From Natronorubrum aibiense (GTDB lineage: Archaea; Halobacteriota; Halobacteria; Halobacteriales; Natrialbaceae), in assembly GCF_009392895.1 (NCBI RefSeq), contig NZ_CP045488.1, forward strand, positions 1,240,001 through 1,304,000: a stretch of DNA of 64,000 bases, given 5' to 3'. Every line of letters begins with the position of its first letter. The first letter of the stretch is position 1. Positions 7,165 through 15,390 of this stretch are shown here, in pieces. The translations under genes and the position numbers were made by a program. Under the pieces are notes generated by a model. That model made no database searches. It had not been told where the DNA came from and saw only the letters and a list, made by a program, of their open reading frames with translations.

Positions 7165-9561
7165 CTACGGCTCCGCGTCGAGGCGGGAGCGAAACCGCTC
7201 GAGTCCCATCCCGAGCATATCGGGACTGACGGGCTGGAACTCGTCGTCGCCGGGTAGATACGGTCGGACGGAATCCCAGCTTTCGCGAGCGTAGCGTTCG
7301 TCCAACAGAACCCGAACGCCGACGTCGTCGGGCGACCGGATGACGCGACCGATCGCCTGTCGGGCCTTTCGTACGGCGGGGATCGTCAGCGCGTACGTAA
7401 AGCCGTCGCCGAACGCGTCGTCGTAGGCTCGCCGAACCGCCGCAGTCCGCGGGCTCGAGGTGTTGACGATCGGGACGCCACAGACGACGGCCGCCGAGAG
7501 CCGGTCGCCACTGTAGTCGACGCCCTCGGTCAGCGTGCCACGGAGACTCGTAACGAGCACCTTCCCCTCGCCCGCGAAGAACTCGCGTTTGAGTAACTGG
7601 GTCGTCTCGTCGTCGCTCGCAGCGTCGAGCAAAACGGGTTTCTCGAGGCGGTCCTCGAGGCAGCCGGCGATCCACTCGGCTTCGGCGTAACTCGGCATCC
7701 CGACGAGAACGTTCCCCGGAAGCCGGCCGATTTTCGTGATCGCATCCGTGTATATCGTTCTGGTCTGGGTGTCCTCGTCGGGTCGGCCGCGGTTCTCGTA
7801 CGTGAATTTCGGGACCGACACCGCGAAGCTCTCGCGATTTTCTTCGGGAAAGTGCAACCCGTAGCGTCGCTCGACGACGGGTCTGTCTTCTTCGCGTGCG
7901 AGGAACTCGAGACCCGTCACCTCCGTGAACGCGTCCATCGGTTCCAGGGTCGCGCTCATGAGGATCCCGCCGCCAAAGGCCGCGAGCCGATCGCCGATCG
8001 CGTCGCTCGGCACGCAGTTGTGCAAGGCAAGACGGGCGCTATAGGCCCGCCGCCACGAGTCGGCCGGTTCGGTCTCGTCCCAGGTTCGCTCGAGTTCGAT
8101 CTCCCGGAAGTAGTCGGTGTGGTTCTGTCGGTACCACTCGCCGAGGATGCGCCCGACCGCGGGCGCCGCGCGGGTTCGGTCTTCGTCTTCGGCCTCGTTC
8201 AAAATCCGTTCGACGACGGCCCCGACGGACTCGGCGCGGACCCACTCGGCATCGCTGTGGCCCGCCTCGCGCGCCCACGCCGTGAGTTCGTCTTCGGCCG
8301 GTTCGGACGGATCTCGAAGCGGGAGCTCCGCGTCGTCGAGATCGTGGAGATTCGATCGCCACCCCCTGTGGTTCCGGTCGAGATACGCCGTCACCCGACG
8401 ATCGAGTTCCTCCCGGAGATCGCGGATGAACTCGAGGGTGCGATTCAGTTCCTCGAAGGAGACGTCGCTGTCCTCGAGTTCCGCGCGCACGAGGTCGGCG
8501 TCGGCCGTCTTCGAGCCGCCCTCGGCGCGTCGCCCCTCGCGTTCGAATTTGATCGGCTGGATGACCCTCGAGAGTTCGGTTTCGGCGTCGCGAAGCGTCG
8601 TGTCGGCAACGCCGTCACTGACGAGGTCGCGCACGCGTGGCTCTAACATGTGGGCCTCGTCACAGACGACGAACGTCGAGTCATCGAGCAACGCGCCGGT
8701 AAACGAGCCGGTCGTCCGCGGATCGAACGCGTGGTAGTAGTTTCCGAGCACGACCTCGACGTGCCCGAGGACGGCCCCCATGATCGAGTGGGGACAGCTG
8801 CCGTGGGCAACCGAGCGCGCGACGAGATCGTCGGGCGTGATCATCCCGGCTTCGGTGAAATCGTAGGGAACAGCCTCGCTCGCGTCGCCATCGCTACCTT
8901 CCTCGGGGAGGTCCTCAAGGTACTGGGCGTAGAACGGACAGTACTCGGTTTCGGCACCAACGGGGCCGCCGTCAGAGTAGGTCGGCATCTCTGGGGGGTA
9001 GGCAGCTGTCTCGCCGGCGGTCTCGAGAAATCGCCCGATTGAGCCCGAGCGGCCGCTGTCAGCGAGGCCGGTCTGTTGCTGGCGCGCGCTCGCGGCGAGG
9101 CTTGCAGCGGTCGTCTCCCCGCCTTCGCCGGTGAGATCTCGAGTTCGGTCCCGAAGGGTCTCACAGCGGTCGTAGACGTTGCCGTCGTCGATCCCACCCG
9201 CTCCTTCGCGGTTGTACGGACAGACGTCGGCTTTCCCGACGAGCGTGAGTCCCGAAATGGGGTCCCAGTCGTCGGGCAGGTTCTCGTTGATCGTCTTGAG
9301 GTCGGCTTCGAACTGGCGCAGTTGCTGTTTGACGCTCGTGAGCACGAACACGCGCTCGTAGTCGGTGTCCGGATCGCGCACGAGCTCGATGCCCGCTGTG
9401 AGCGCGATCATCGTCTTGCCAGTGCCACAGGCCCCCTCGACGACGGTGTAGCCACCATCTCGAGCAGTGTCGATCGTGGTCTCGATGCCGTCGACCTGCT
9501 CGTCGTAGGGTTCGGCGTGGCCGAAGATCGAACGCCAGTACGTCATGTCTCCCGTACTCAT
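7165..9561 (-). CDS. ATP-dependent DNA helicase, XPD/Rad3/DinG-like, iron-sulfur
   Basis: This 798-residue superfamily 2 helicase probably acts in DNA repair. The Walker A motif is EGACGTGKT near the N-terminus and the DEAH box is VVCDEAHMLEP. Cysteines of a probable 4Fe-4S cluster occur in VCPYN, RCETL, YCPFY and SCPH, all between motifs I and II as in XPD. The C-terminal half has the helicase motif VLVTSLRGTLTEGVDYSGD and motif VI QAIGRVIRSPDDVG. I choose the ATG at 9561 (MSTGDMTYWRS); an alternative is the ATG at 9546. It is divergent from the small gene at 9732. Confidence 0.88.
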   Translation of the reverse strand: MSTGDMTYWRSIFGHAEPYDEQVDGIETTIDTARDGGYTVVEGACGTGKTMIALTAGIELVRDPDTDYERVFVLTSVKQQLRQFEADLKTINENLPDDWDPISGLTLVGKADVCPYNREGAGGIDDGNVYDRCETLRDRTRDLTGEGGETTAASLAASARQQQTGLADSGRSGSIGRFLETAGETAAYPPEMPTYSDGGPVGAETEYCPFYAQYLEDLPEEGSDGDASEAVPYDFTEAGMITPDDLVARSVAHGSCPHSIMGAVLGHVEVVLGNYYHAFDPRTTGSFTGALLDDSTFVVCDEAHMLEPRVRDLVSDGVADTTLRDAETELSRVIQPIKFEREGRRAEGGSKTADADLVRAELEDSDVSFEELNRTLEFIRDLREELDRRVTAYLDRNHRGWRSNLHDLDDAELPLRDPSEPAEDELTAWAREAGHSDAEWVRAESVGAVVERILNEAEDEDRTRAAPAVGRILGEWYRQNHTDYFREIELERTWDETEPADSWRRAYSARLALHNCVPSDAIGDRLAAFGGGILMSATLEPMDAFTEVTGLEFLAREEDRPVVERRYGLHFPEENRESFAVSVPKFTYENRGRPDEDTQTRTIYTDAITKIGRLPGNVLVGMPSYAEAEWIAGCLEDRLEKPVLLDAASDDETTQLLKREFFAGEGKVLVTSLRGTLTEGVDYSGDRLSAAVVCGVPIVNTSSPRTAAVRRAYDDAFGDGFTYALTIPAVRKARQAIGRVIRSPDDVGVRVLLDERYARESWDSVRPYLPGDDEFQPVSPDMLGMGLERFRSRLDAEP

Positions 9562-9703
9562 CGTCGGTCCCGCATAGCGTTGACGGAGTGTGTTGGCCGC
9601 GCCATCAGTTATAAACCTTCGTCGGTGTCGGCTCGCACTCACGGTTGGATCGAATCGGGCAGCCGATCGTCGCTACCGACAGGAGCGTGTGTAGGGGTGT
9701 CAC

Positions 9704-9709
9704 TTTAAT
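9704..9709 (+). promoter_or_regulatory. TATA box of the gene at 9732
   Basis: TTTAAT lies about 27 bp before the ATG at 9732. That is the usual distance between an archaeal TATA box and the transcription start, so the mRNA is probably leaderless. Confidence 0.5.
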
Positions 9710-9731
9710 TCGGTGAGCCCCTAGGAAAGGT

Positions 9732-9971
9732 ATGAAAGTCCCCAAATCCCTCCAGAACGTCGATGATGGCGGTGCGGTCGTCCGAACGCTCGAGTACGAG
9801 GACGGCAGCGTCATCGCGGTCGACTTCGGCACCTCGGCCGCCGACATCGACGTCGACGTCGTCGGTTCGATGGCGATCATCGTTACCGACGACGAGCAGT
9901 TCGAGTTCGAACTGCCGCCGGAAGCCAGCGACGTCTCGGTCCACAACGGCGTGTTGACGATCGAGGAGTGA
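9732..9971 (+). CDS. Small acidic haloarchaeal protein, possibly Hsp20-like fold
   Basis: This is a 79-residue, very acidic protein. Its alternating beta-strand pattern ends in FELPPEASDVSVHNGVLTIEE, which recalls the last strands of alpha-crystallin/Hsp20 domains (LP..V....NGVL.I). It is shorter than a full Hsp20 domain, so chaperone function is only a possibility. It matches a widespread short haloarchaeal family of unknown role. A TATA-like TTTAAT sits about 27 bp upstream, which suggests a leaderless single-gene transcript. Confidence 0.75.
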   Translation: MKVPKSLQNVDDGGAVVRTLEYEDGSVIAVDFGTSAADIDVDVVGSMAIIVTDDEQFEFELPPEASDVSVHNGVLTIEE

Positions 9972-10097
9972 CGCCAGTGTTGCCGTCAATACTGGAGTGA
10001 GACACGCACATCAGCGCTGAGATACGCATACACTCTCGAGTGCGAGCCCCGCTCGACGAAACACAACCCATTCCCCGTTTGCGCTGCTACGACCGGT

Positions 10098-10685
10098 ATG
10101 AGCGATTCCACCGAGGCCGACGTCGACGTCGAGCACTGGCGCGACGAACTAGAGTCGAAACGCGACGAGAAAGACGACTTCTTCGCCGAGCACCCGCAGT
10201 CGCCGATTCCACCCGAAGAACGCGACGAATTCGATGGCCTCGAGTACTTCGCGCCGGACCCAACGTACCGCGTAACCGCGACCGTCGAGGTCCACGACGA
10301 CCCAGAAGTCGTGTTGATGGAGACGACTGCGGGCCGGGAGATGCGCTATCTCCGCGTGGCGACCCTCGAGTTCGATTTAGAGCGCGAAGACGACGCCCTC
10401 GAAGATGGCACCTACGAACTCGCGGCCTACCAGCTCGAGAGTCCGAACGAGGAACCGCTGTTTATTCCGTTCCGCGACAAGACGACCGGCCAGCAGACGT
10501 ATCAGGGCGGTCGCTACATGGAACTCGCGCCGGATCGTGACCTCGCCGACGGCGACGAACTCGTCGTCGATTTCAATCTGGCGTACTCGCCGTTCTGTGC
10601 CTACAGCGAGACGTTCGACTGTCCGCTCCCACCGGAAGAAAACTGGCTCGAGGTGACGATTCCGGCCGGCGAGCGGTTCGAGTAG
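10098..10685 (+). CDS. DUF1684 family protein
   Basis: The 195-residue cytoplasmic protein matches the DUF1684 pattern. It starts with a helix (W-R-x-E-L-x-x-K-R-x-x-K-D-x-F-F) carrying HPQSPIPPEER, then GLEYFAPDPTYRV, followed by beta-rich segments and the family signature region FIPFRDKTTGQQTYQGGRYM, DFNLAYSPFCAYS and CPLPPEENWL. These are the conserved features of the family, which is found in bacteria and haloarchaea and has no established biochemical role. It stands alone, 117 bp after the small gene at 9732. Confidence 0.88.
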   Translation: MSDSTEADVDVEHWRDELESKRDEKDDFFAEHPQSPIPPEERDEFDGLEYFAPDPTYRVTATVEVHDDPEVVLMETTAGREMRYLRVATLEFDLEREDDALEDGTYELAAYQLESPNEEPLFIPFRDKTTGQQTYQGGRYMELAPDRDLADGDELVVDFNLAYSPFCAYSETFDCPLPPEENWLEVTIPAGERFE

Positions 10686-10768
10686 CCGGAACGGAGGAGC
10701 GAATCAACGGTGAGTGGGGGTTGGCTTCCACTCGAGATCTGACCCGAAAACCCGCAGACGGAGTCGTG

Positions 10769-10793
10769 GCTCGAGTCGAAGCGAAGGGGTTGC
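10769..10793 (+). promoter_or_regulatory. Solitary ORB-like element
   Basis: The core GTCGAAGCGAAGGGGT resembles the origin recognition box consensus GTTGAAACGAAGGGGT found at the origin near 16.2 and 16.5 kb. It lies in the intergenic DNA between two convergent genes. Binding by Cdc6/Orc1 is inferred from sequence similarity only. Confidence 0.4.
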
Positions 10794-10817
10794 AAACGGC
10801 GGCGATTCGAGTAGAAA

Positions 10818-11498
10818 TCAGGGGGCGACGCCGACGGTCAGCAGCGTGCCGAACTCGCGGTAGCGCTCGACCATCGCCTCGCGAGAGTCCCAGTCCTCGG
10901 TCGGGAACTCGGCTTCGCTAGGAATGTCGATCTCGCGGTCCGGCACGTGGTCTTGTTCGGCAACGTAGAGGCCGGCGTCGCGGAACGCCTCGCGGTACTG
11001 GGCGCGGTCCCACCGAGTCATCTCGATGGAGATGTTGTCCTGCCACTCGTGGGAGTGGACATTCTCCTCGTAGTAGTTCACGGCGCAGTAGAACGTGCCC
11101 CCGGGACGGAGAATGCGAGCGATCTCCTCGAGCGTGTGGTGTGGATCGGCAGCGTAGTAAAACGCCTCCATCGACCAGACGTGATCGATGGAGTCATCGG
11201 CAAACGGCAGCGCGTCGAAGTCACCGACGAGGTAGCCGACCTGCAAGTCGTCGGTGTAGTCGGCGGCGTTTCTGGCCATCTCCGGCGAGCCGTCGAGGCC
11301 GTAGATTCGACCCGCATCCTTGGTGTCTCGCAGCGCACGACCGGCGTACCCGCTCCCACAGCCCAGATCGAGAACCGTGTCGCCGGCTTCGACCGGCATG
11401 CGCGCGAGTGCGTGTTTGGCGGTGTGCCAGTGACGATCTTCCATTCCCCGATCCCGGCCGCTTGCGGCCCAGTCGTCGAACTCCTCGCGGACGCTCAT
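10818..11498 (-). CDS. Class I SAM-dependent methyltransferase
   Basis: The 226-residue protein has a Rossmann methyltransferase fold. Motif I VLDLGCGSGYAG is near residue 42, the acidic residue ending strand 2 is in IYGLDGSPEM, motif II/III lies in GDFDALPFADDSIDHVWSM, and a post-motif ILRPGGTFYCAVNYYEEN follows. The start chosen is the ATG at 11498 (MSVREEFDDWAASG). The substrate is unknown: sequences of this kind range from small-molecule to quinone or lipid methyltransferases. The upstream region contains three TTAGG-type palindromes; the nearest is centred about 93 bp before the start, so metal-responsive control is possible. Confidence 0.82.
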   Translation of the reverse strand: MSVREEFDDWAASGRDRGMEDRHWHTAKHALARMPVEAGDTVLDLGCGSGYAGRALRDTKDAGRIYGLDGSPEMARNAADYTDDLQVGYLVGDFDALPFADDSIDHVWSMEAFYYAADPHHTLEEIARILRPGGTFYCAVNYYEENVHSHEWQDNISIEMTRWDRAQYREAFRDAGLYVAEQDHVPDREIDIPSEAEFPTEDWDSREAMVERYREFGTLLTVGVAP

Positions 11499-11580
11499 AC
11501 ACGGCCCGTCACTGCCTGCGGCCAAAACCTGTTCGACTCGAGACGAGCCAAACGGCCCGGCGCTCGAGTGATCGACAGAC

Positions 11581-11601
11581 TTTTTAGGACTGCCTAAAAA
11601 A
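11581..11601. promoter_or_regulatory. DtxR-type palindromic operator, box 1
   Basis: TTTTTAGG-ACTG-CCTAAAAAA is a perfect inverted repeat (TTTAGG/CCTAAA half sites, four-base spacer, A/T flanks). This is the half-site and spacing typical of DtxR/MntR/SirR-family metal-dependent repressors. It lies 83 bp before the methyltransferase start. Confidence 0.6.
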
Positions 11602-11616
11602 TACTATTCGGAGAGG

Positions 11617-11632
11617 TTTAGGCTGGCCGAAA
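11617..11632. promoter_or_regulatory. DtxR-type palindromic operator, box 2 (one mismatch)
   Basis: TTTAGG-CTGG-CCGAAA has the same geometry as box 1 with one mismatch in the right half site. Its first base is 36 bp from the first base of box 1. Confidence 0.5.
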
Positions 11633-11722
11633 TCCGTGGGCATCGGACTGCGGCCAAACGAACAGCTCCTGCCATCCCGTTTTTTGATGCTGATAATCGA
11701 GAACAACCGGAAGCTATATTGG

Positions 11723-11738
11723 ATTAGGCCGGCCTAAA
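11723..11738. promoter_or_regulatory. DtxR-type palindromic operator, box 3
   Basis: ATTAGG-CCGG-CCTAAA contains a perfect TTAGGCCGGCCTAA palindrome. It directly follows a TATA-like stretch (GCTATATTGG), so a repressor bound here could block a plus-strand promoter, although the next annotated start is 223 bp away. Confidence 0.6.
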
Positions 11739-11960
11739 ACAGAATGCAGGCCTGAGATCGGCCGCTGGCAACACGCCGATCCCGGTCACCACTGGATCCT
11801 TTACGGCCTCTGAGCCGTCTGTCCCAATCCTCTCTCTTCGCGGCGCTTCGGTTCGGTGTCTGCGTCGGACCCGTTTCCGGTGAGACGATATGCTCTCGCA
11901 TCCGGCAGTCTTCGGGACATCCGCACTATTAAGTCGGTGCCACAAGTTGTTCATGCCAGT

Positions 11961-12539
11961 ATGGAGTACGCGCTCGAAATCGACGGCACACCGGAAACGG
12001 TACCTGGTGGGACAGGCGTGCTGTTGTTGCATCCAAGTACCGGCGAAACCGACCGCATCGACACCGATTTTCTCAAAGCAGACACCGACAAATTCCTCGT
12101 CGTCTCCACGCGAACCACTGCCCGCGAAGTCAGACAGAAACTCGAACACTACGACGTCGACGAGGACTGTGCCGAAATCTTAGACACCCTGAGCATCGAA
12201 CGGGGCTACTCGCGGCGCACGAGTGACACCGTCCACTACGTCGCCGCCCCCGACGACGTCGACGGCATCGTCGAACACATCGACGGCTTCCTCGAGGCCC
12301 ACGACGGGAAACTTCGACTCAGCTTCGACTCCGTCACCGAACTCGCCTACTACGCCGGCGACGACCAAGCTCTCGAAGCCGTCGAACGCATCCTCAACCT
12401 CCTCGAGAAACACGACGCAGTCGGCCTGTTCCACGTCTCCGAAGAGCCCCACGACGAAGCGCTCGTCGACGAGTTCCGCTCGCTGTTCGACGGGATCATC
12501 GACCTGGACGCAGACGGCAGCATCGACGCCGAGTTCTGA
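11961..12539 (+). CDS. HTR-like protein (haloarchaeal, RecA/KaiC-like fold suspected)
   Basis: The protein has 192 residues and begins MEYALEIDGTPETVPGGTGV. It matches the pattern I recall for haloarchaeal proteins called HTR-like: a LLLHPSTGETDRIDTDFL opening, a central ILDTLSIERGYSRR segment, FDSVTELAYYA and LLEKHDAVGLFHVS. The strand-helix alternation resembles KaiC/RecA-type domains, but no intact Walker A is present, so ATP binding is doubtful. The start is the ATG at 11961, supported by a TATA-like CTATTAAG about 30 bp upstream. Signalling or gene regulation is often assumed for the family but not shown. Confidence 0.72.
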   Translation: MEYALEIDGTPETVPGGTGVLLLHPSTGETDRIDTDFLKADTDKFLVVSTRTTAREVRQKLEHYDVDEDCAEILDTLSIERGYSRRTSDTVHYVAAPDDVDGIVEHIDGFLEAHDGKLRLSFDSVTELAYYAGDDQALEAVERILNLLEKHDAVGLFHVSEEPHDEALVDEFRSLFDGIIDLDADGSIDAEF

Positions 12540-12768
12540 CTGGTATCGCAGCACGCGATCCCGTCGAACGTGATTTTTTGGGTGAAAGCAGCTCGAGCTC
12601 CCGCAGCGGCGAGGATCGGCGTACGGACTCGAGCCAGTCGCTGCGTCACTCTCGGACGGAACCAGTATCAGCAATCGGGCAGCTGTCGATTCATCGCTGA
12701 TCGATCGATCGAAACGACAGGACTCGTGATGTCGGTCGAGGCGCTTCAAACAGCCGGGTTCGCGAGTG

Positions 12769-13551
12769 TCACTCGGCGAGCGACTCGAACGTCTTCTCAG
12801 CCCATTTGACCGCGTACTCGGGGCCGTGATCCCGGTAGGCGTCGGTGTCGAGTGCCGCAAACGGCGCCGGCAACTCGATCGCGTGTTTGATCGCCGCACA
12901 AGCGAGTTCCGTCGCATCTGCAAACTCCGTCTCGCCGCGGGCAACCGCCCGCGGCAGTCCCGAAACGCGATCCTCGAGTCTATCACCAGCGTCCTGCCAT
13001 GCGGCGGCGAGTTCGGGGTGATCGGCGTGCCAGCTCGCGAAGACGTCCCGCGTCTGCAGGCCAACCCAGCCGTCGTACAGCGCCGCCGCGACCTGATACG
13101 TGCTGTTCGGGCCGAGATCGACCGCGCGGTCGAGCGCGCGATACTCGTCTTCGAAGAAGCCGATGAACTGTTCGGGGATTTCGAGATCGAGTTGGACGAA
13201 CGCTTCGGCAAGCAAGAAGTCGATAAAGGCCTCTGGCGAGCCCTCGACGCGTGGTTTCACGAGGACGAGCGGTGGCTCAGTCTGGCGCGTCCAGACGACG
13301 CTGCCGTCGCCCGGCATCCCGATCGTCAGATCTGAACTCGCATAGCGGGCGAGCAGCGTCGGTGCGTCGTCGGGCAGCCACGCTGACGGATAGCTCGCGG
13401 GCTCGAGCGAGTCGACCAGCAAGCCGAGATCCTCCGCGAGTGCCGGGGGGAGCGTCTCGAAATCGCGCTCACAGTCGAGAACCTGCACGTCGGGTGCGTA
13501 GATGTCCCGGACCGTCTCGACCGGGATCGAGAGCTCTCGGCCCTCGAACAT
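12769..13551 (-). CDS. Conserved haloarchaeal protein of unknown function
   Basis: This is a 260-residue acidic cytoplasmic protein without signal peptide or membrane segments. It opens with a beta-rich part (residues 1-100, ending TEPPLVLVKPRVEGSP) and continues with an all-helical part from about 105 to 260. I recognise it only as a type of protein widespread in haloarchaea. Its ATG overlaps the stop of a 29-codon gene upstream (TGATG), so the two are translationally coupled and share the promoter at 13664-13669. It converges with the HTR-like gene. Confidence 0.7.
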   Translation of the reverse strand: MFEGRELSIPVETVRDIYAPDVQVLDCERDFETLPPALAEDLGLLVDSLEPASYPSAWLPDDAPTLLARYASSDLTIGMPGDGSVVWTRQTEPPLVLVKPRVEGSPEAFIDFLLAEAFVQLDLEIPEQFIGFFEDEYRALDRAVDLGPNSTYQVAAALYDGWVGLQTRDVFASWHADHPELAAAWQDAGDRLEDRVSGLPRAVARGETEFADATELACAAIKHAIELPAPFAALDTDAYRDHGPEYAVKWAEKTFESLAE

Positions 13552-13640
13552 CAGACGAGGACCATCTGGGAGATGACCAGCAGCGACAGCAGTGCCGATG
13601 CAGCGATCGTCGTCAGGACGATCTTGGTTGGTTTGCTCAT
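13551..13640 (-). CDS. 29-residue single-helix membrane microprotein
   Basis: The reading frame encodes MSKPTKIVLTTIAASALLSL followed by nine more residues (LVISQMVLV): a short basic N-terminus and one hydrophobic helix. Three facts support it as a gene: a TATA-like TTTAAG lies 24-29 bp upstream of the ATG (leaderless arrangement), the stop overlaps the next ATG as TGATG, and the frame uses typical codons. It would lead a two-gene operon with the 260-residue protein. Function unknown; it may anchor or regulate the downstream product. Confidence 0.6.
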   Translation of the reverse strand: MSKPTKIVLTTIAASALLSLLVISQMVLV

Positions 13641-13957
13641 ACGTGGGTTCACTCAGTCATGTCGCTTAAATCCATCTTTCTCGACCGACTATGGCTCGAG
13701 AAACCGCCGGCCGTGAGGCAGTTCTGTCGTCACCGAAACTCAACAACTACTGCATTGCACGGTGGCTGTGCGATGTCAAGCGTCGACCGTCCGTCATTCC
13801 GATCTGCTTTGCGTATCGCCGCTGGGAACGGCGAACTCGGTACCTACCCAGTTTTCGCTTGGAACCAAACCTTGCCACTGTTTTGCACGACGTGCAATAG
13901 AACACGACTGTTGCAGTCGAAACAGAGGGGTATCGATGGCGTTCGCGGCAGCGGCCG
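13641..13957. other. 317-bp intergenic region
   Basis: The left end carries the promoter of the 29-residue gene (TATA-like TTTAAG at 13664-13669, minus strand). The right end holds an ORB-like element at 13911-13933. Short open frames on both strands show no coding character and none is accepted as a gene. Confidence 0.5.
13911..13933 (+). promoter_or_regulatory. Solitary ORB-like element after oapC
   Basis: The core CAGTCGAAACAGAGGGGTAT matches the origin ORB core CAGTTGAAACGAAGGGGTGG at most positions. It sits just beyond the oapC stop, about 2.3 kb from the origin core. Orc1 binding is an inference from similarity. Confidence 0.5.
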
Positions 13958-14983
13958 TTATACGTCGTCTTCGTCTGCATGCCAGGACTCCGGAACGTCG
14001 ATGACGTAGCGACCGTCCTCTTGCAGCGAGATAATGTACTCCTCGCGGTTGTACAGCTCCATTAAATTGAGTTCGTACTGACCGGGGCTGACGATTTTGA
14101 TGCTTTCGAACTGTTCGTTGAGCTCCGCACGAAGCTCTTCGATCGACGGCTGCTCGCCCGACGGTTCGCTGACGACCCGGCCGTGTTCCGGCGGCTGTGT
14201 GTCCATATCGTCAACGTGCTCAGCCGCTTGCGTCGGCTCTGCGGCTGCCGTCTCCGGCGCTCGAGTCGAATCCGATGGCAGATCGGCTGTCGAAACGACC
14301 TCACTCCGAGCGTTGGCCTGGGCCGTGTCCTCGGTGTCTTCGAGCGTCGAGCGATCGGTAGGAGCCGCCGATGGCTCGGTCGGTGACGCAGTCGATGGCG
14401 TAGCGTCGGAGGACGGCTCGACGGACGACGCAGCGGTCTCAGAGTGGGTGGCCGTGTGGTCGGTGTCGCTCGAAACGTCACTCGAAGCCGTCGACCGGTC
14501 TTCGGGCCGACGGGCTGTCTCTGGCCATTCGTTGAACGTCTCCGTCTCCCGGTCGGGTTCGGACGGCGTGTCGCGTTCGGGCCACGAATTGTCGGACTGG
14601 TCGTGACTCGTGTCAGCGGAAGAGGGATCGTTCTCGAGTTCGTTTCCAGCCGATTGTGGCGATTCGGTTGGCTGCGTTTCCGCTGCGTCTGTTTCGGTCG
14701 ACGGCATCGAATCGGTCGACTGCGTCGACTCCGAGGAGACCCAGCCACGAACAGTCTCTGCGGCACGTTTGACGGTTCCCGATGAGGGAGCGCTCGAGGC
14801 GGAACCGGCGGCATCAGCATCCGTTTCAGCGGCTGTCGTTGGCGCGTCCGACCCGCGTGCGTTGGTCGCCTGTCCGCCAGGAGCGAACTGGAACTTGTTC
14901 CCGCCACAGTTCGGACAGCCCGAAAGCATCTCTTTGGAGCCGTCGGGGAACGTTCGGCCGCAGTTCGTACATTCGTGTGGCAT
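13958..14983 (-). CDS. oapC: Origin-associated zinc-ribbon protein OapC
   Basis: This 341-residue protein is the third gene of the oapABC cluster known beside haloarchaeal oriC1. The N-terminal zinc ribbon has C5-x2-C8 and C23-x2-C26 (MPHECTNCG, GCPNCGG). Residues 35-270 are a Ser/Thr/Asp/Glu-rich, probably disordered linker. A C-terminal domain from about 270 (IEELRAELNEQFESIKIV, then EEYIISLQEDGRYVIDVP) is the conserved part of the family. Its ATG overlaps the oapB stop by one base. The role at the origin is known from genetics of the locus but not mechanistically; zinc binding is inferred from the cysteines. Confidence 0.85.
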   Translation of the reverse strand: MPHECTNCGRTFPDGSKEMLSGCPNCGGNKFQFAPGGQATNARGSDAPTTAAETDADAAGSASSAPSSGTVKRAAETVRGWVSSESTQSTDSMPSTETDAAETQPTESPQSAGNELENDPSSADTSHDQSDNSWPERDTPSEPDRETETFNEWPETARRPEDRSTASSDVSSDTDHTATHSETAASSVEPSSDATPSTASPTEPSAAPTDRSTLEDTEDTAQANARSEVVSTADLPSDSTRAPETAAAEPTQAAEHVDDMDTQPPEHGRVVSEPSGEQPSIEELRAELNEQFESIKIVSPGQYELNLMELYNREEYIISLQEDGRYVIDVPESWHADEDDV

Positions 14984-15384
14984 TAGTCTCGAGACACGAG
15001 CGCGCTGATCAGCGTTTCGTCCTTGTGGAGCGTTTTGATCTGGTTCGCTGGACCGATAACCGTCAGTTTCGTCGTCGGTTCATCACCGCCCATGATGCGG
15101 CCGAGCAGCGAGGACTTACGGGTGTCCGACTTCGGATAGGTCTCGATTTCGATCCCGTTGAACTCGTCGGGGCTGATCTCAGCCATGGTTACTTCGATCA
15201 GTCGACTCTCTTCGTCGGGTGTCAGCCCCTCCTCTAAGATGACGATATTCCCGTCGTGGACGCCGTCGAGAATCATCCGGATCTTCTCCATGGTCGCCAT
15301 CCCGTCCATACGTTCGCCGCTGATCAGGTCGATCTGGACGCCATCAGGCGCATCCGGCTCGTCCGTGTTAGTTGTTGTTGGCAT
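14983..15384 (-). CDS. oapB: Origin-associated protein OapB (DUF2073)
   Basis: This 133-residue protein has the DUF2073 pattern: GVQIDLISGERM near residue 15, then MEKIRMILDGVHDGNIVILEEG-type residues, a GIEIETYP strand and a C-terminal KLTVIGPANQIKTLHKDETLISALV segment. The family is archaeal and almost always linked to an Era-like GTPase gene, here six bases upstream. It lies between oapA and oapC, overlapping the latter, so all three are one transcription unit reading away from the origin. OapB-type proteins are linked to origin function and RNase P-associated RNA binding in some archaea; which applies here is open. Confidence 0.88.
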   Translation of the reverse strand: MPTTTNTDEPDAPDGVQIDLISGERMDGMATMEKIRMILDGVHDGNIVILEEGLTPDEESRLIEVTMAEISPDEFNGIEIETYPKSDTRKSSLLGRIMGGDEPTTKLTVIGPANQIKTLHKDETLISALVSRD

Positions 15385-15390
15385 TGATTC

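Larger units (their letters stand above)
11499..11960. other. 462-bp divergent intergenic region with three palindromic operators
   Basis: This region separates the methyltransferase (minus) from the HTR-like gene (plus). It contains three inverted repeats of the form TTAGG-N4-CCTAA, annotated separately, and a TATA-like CTATTAAG at 11926-11933 about 30 bp before the ATG at 11961. I see no credible protein or structural RNA gene in it. Confidence 0.6.

Noticed and set aside
13747-13980. 77-codon minus-strand frame with a YCTSC motif
   Set aside because: It overlaps the ORB-like site and the oapC 3' end, is basic rather than acidic, and has no promoter or neighbour support.
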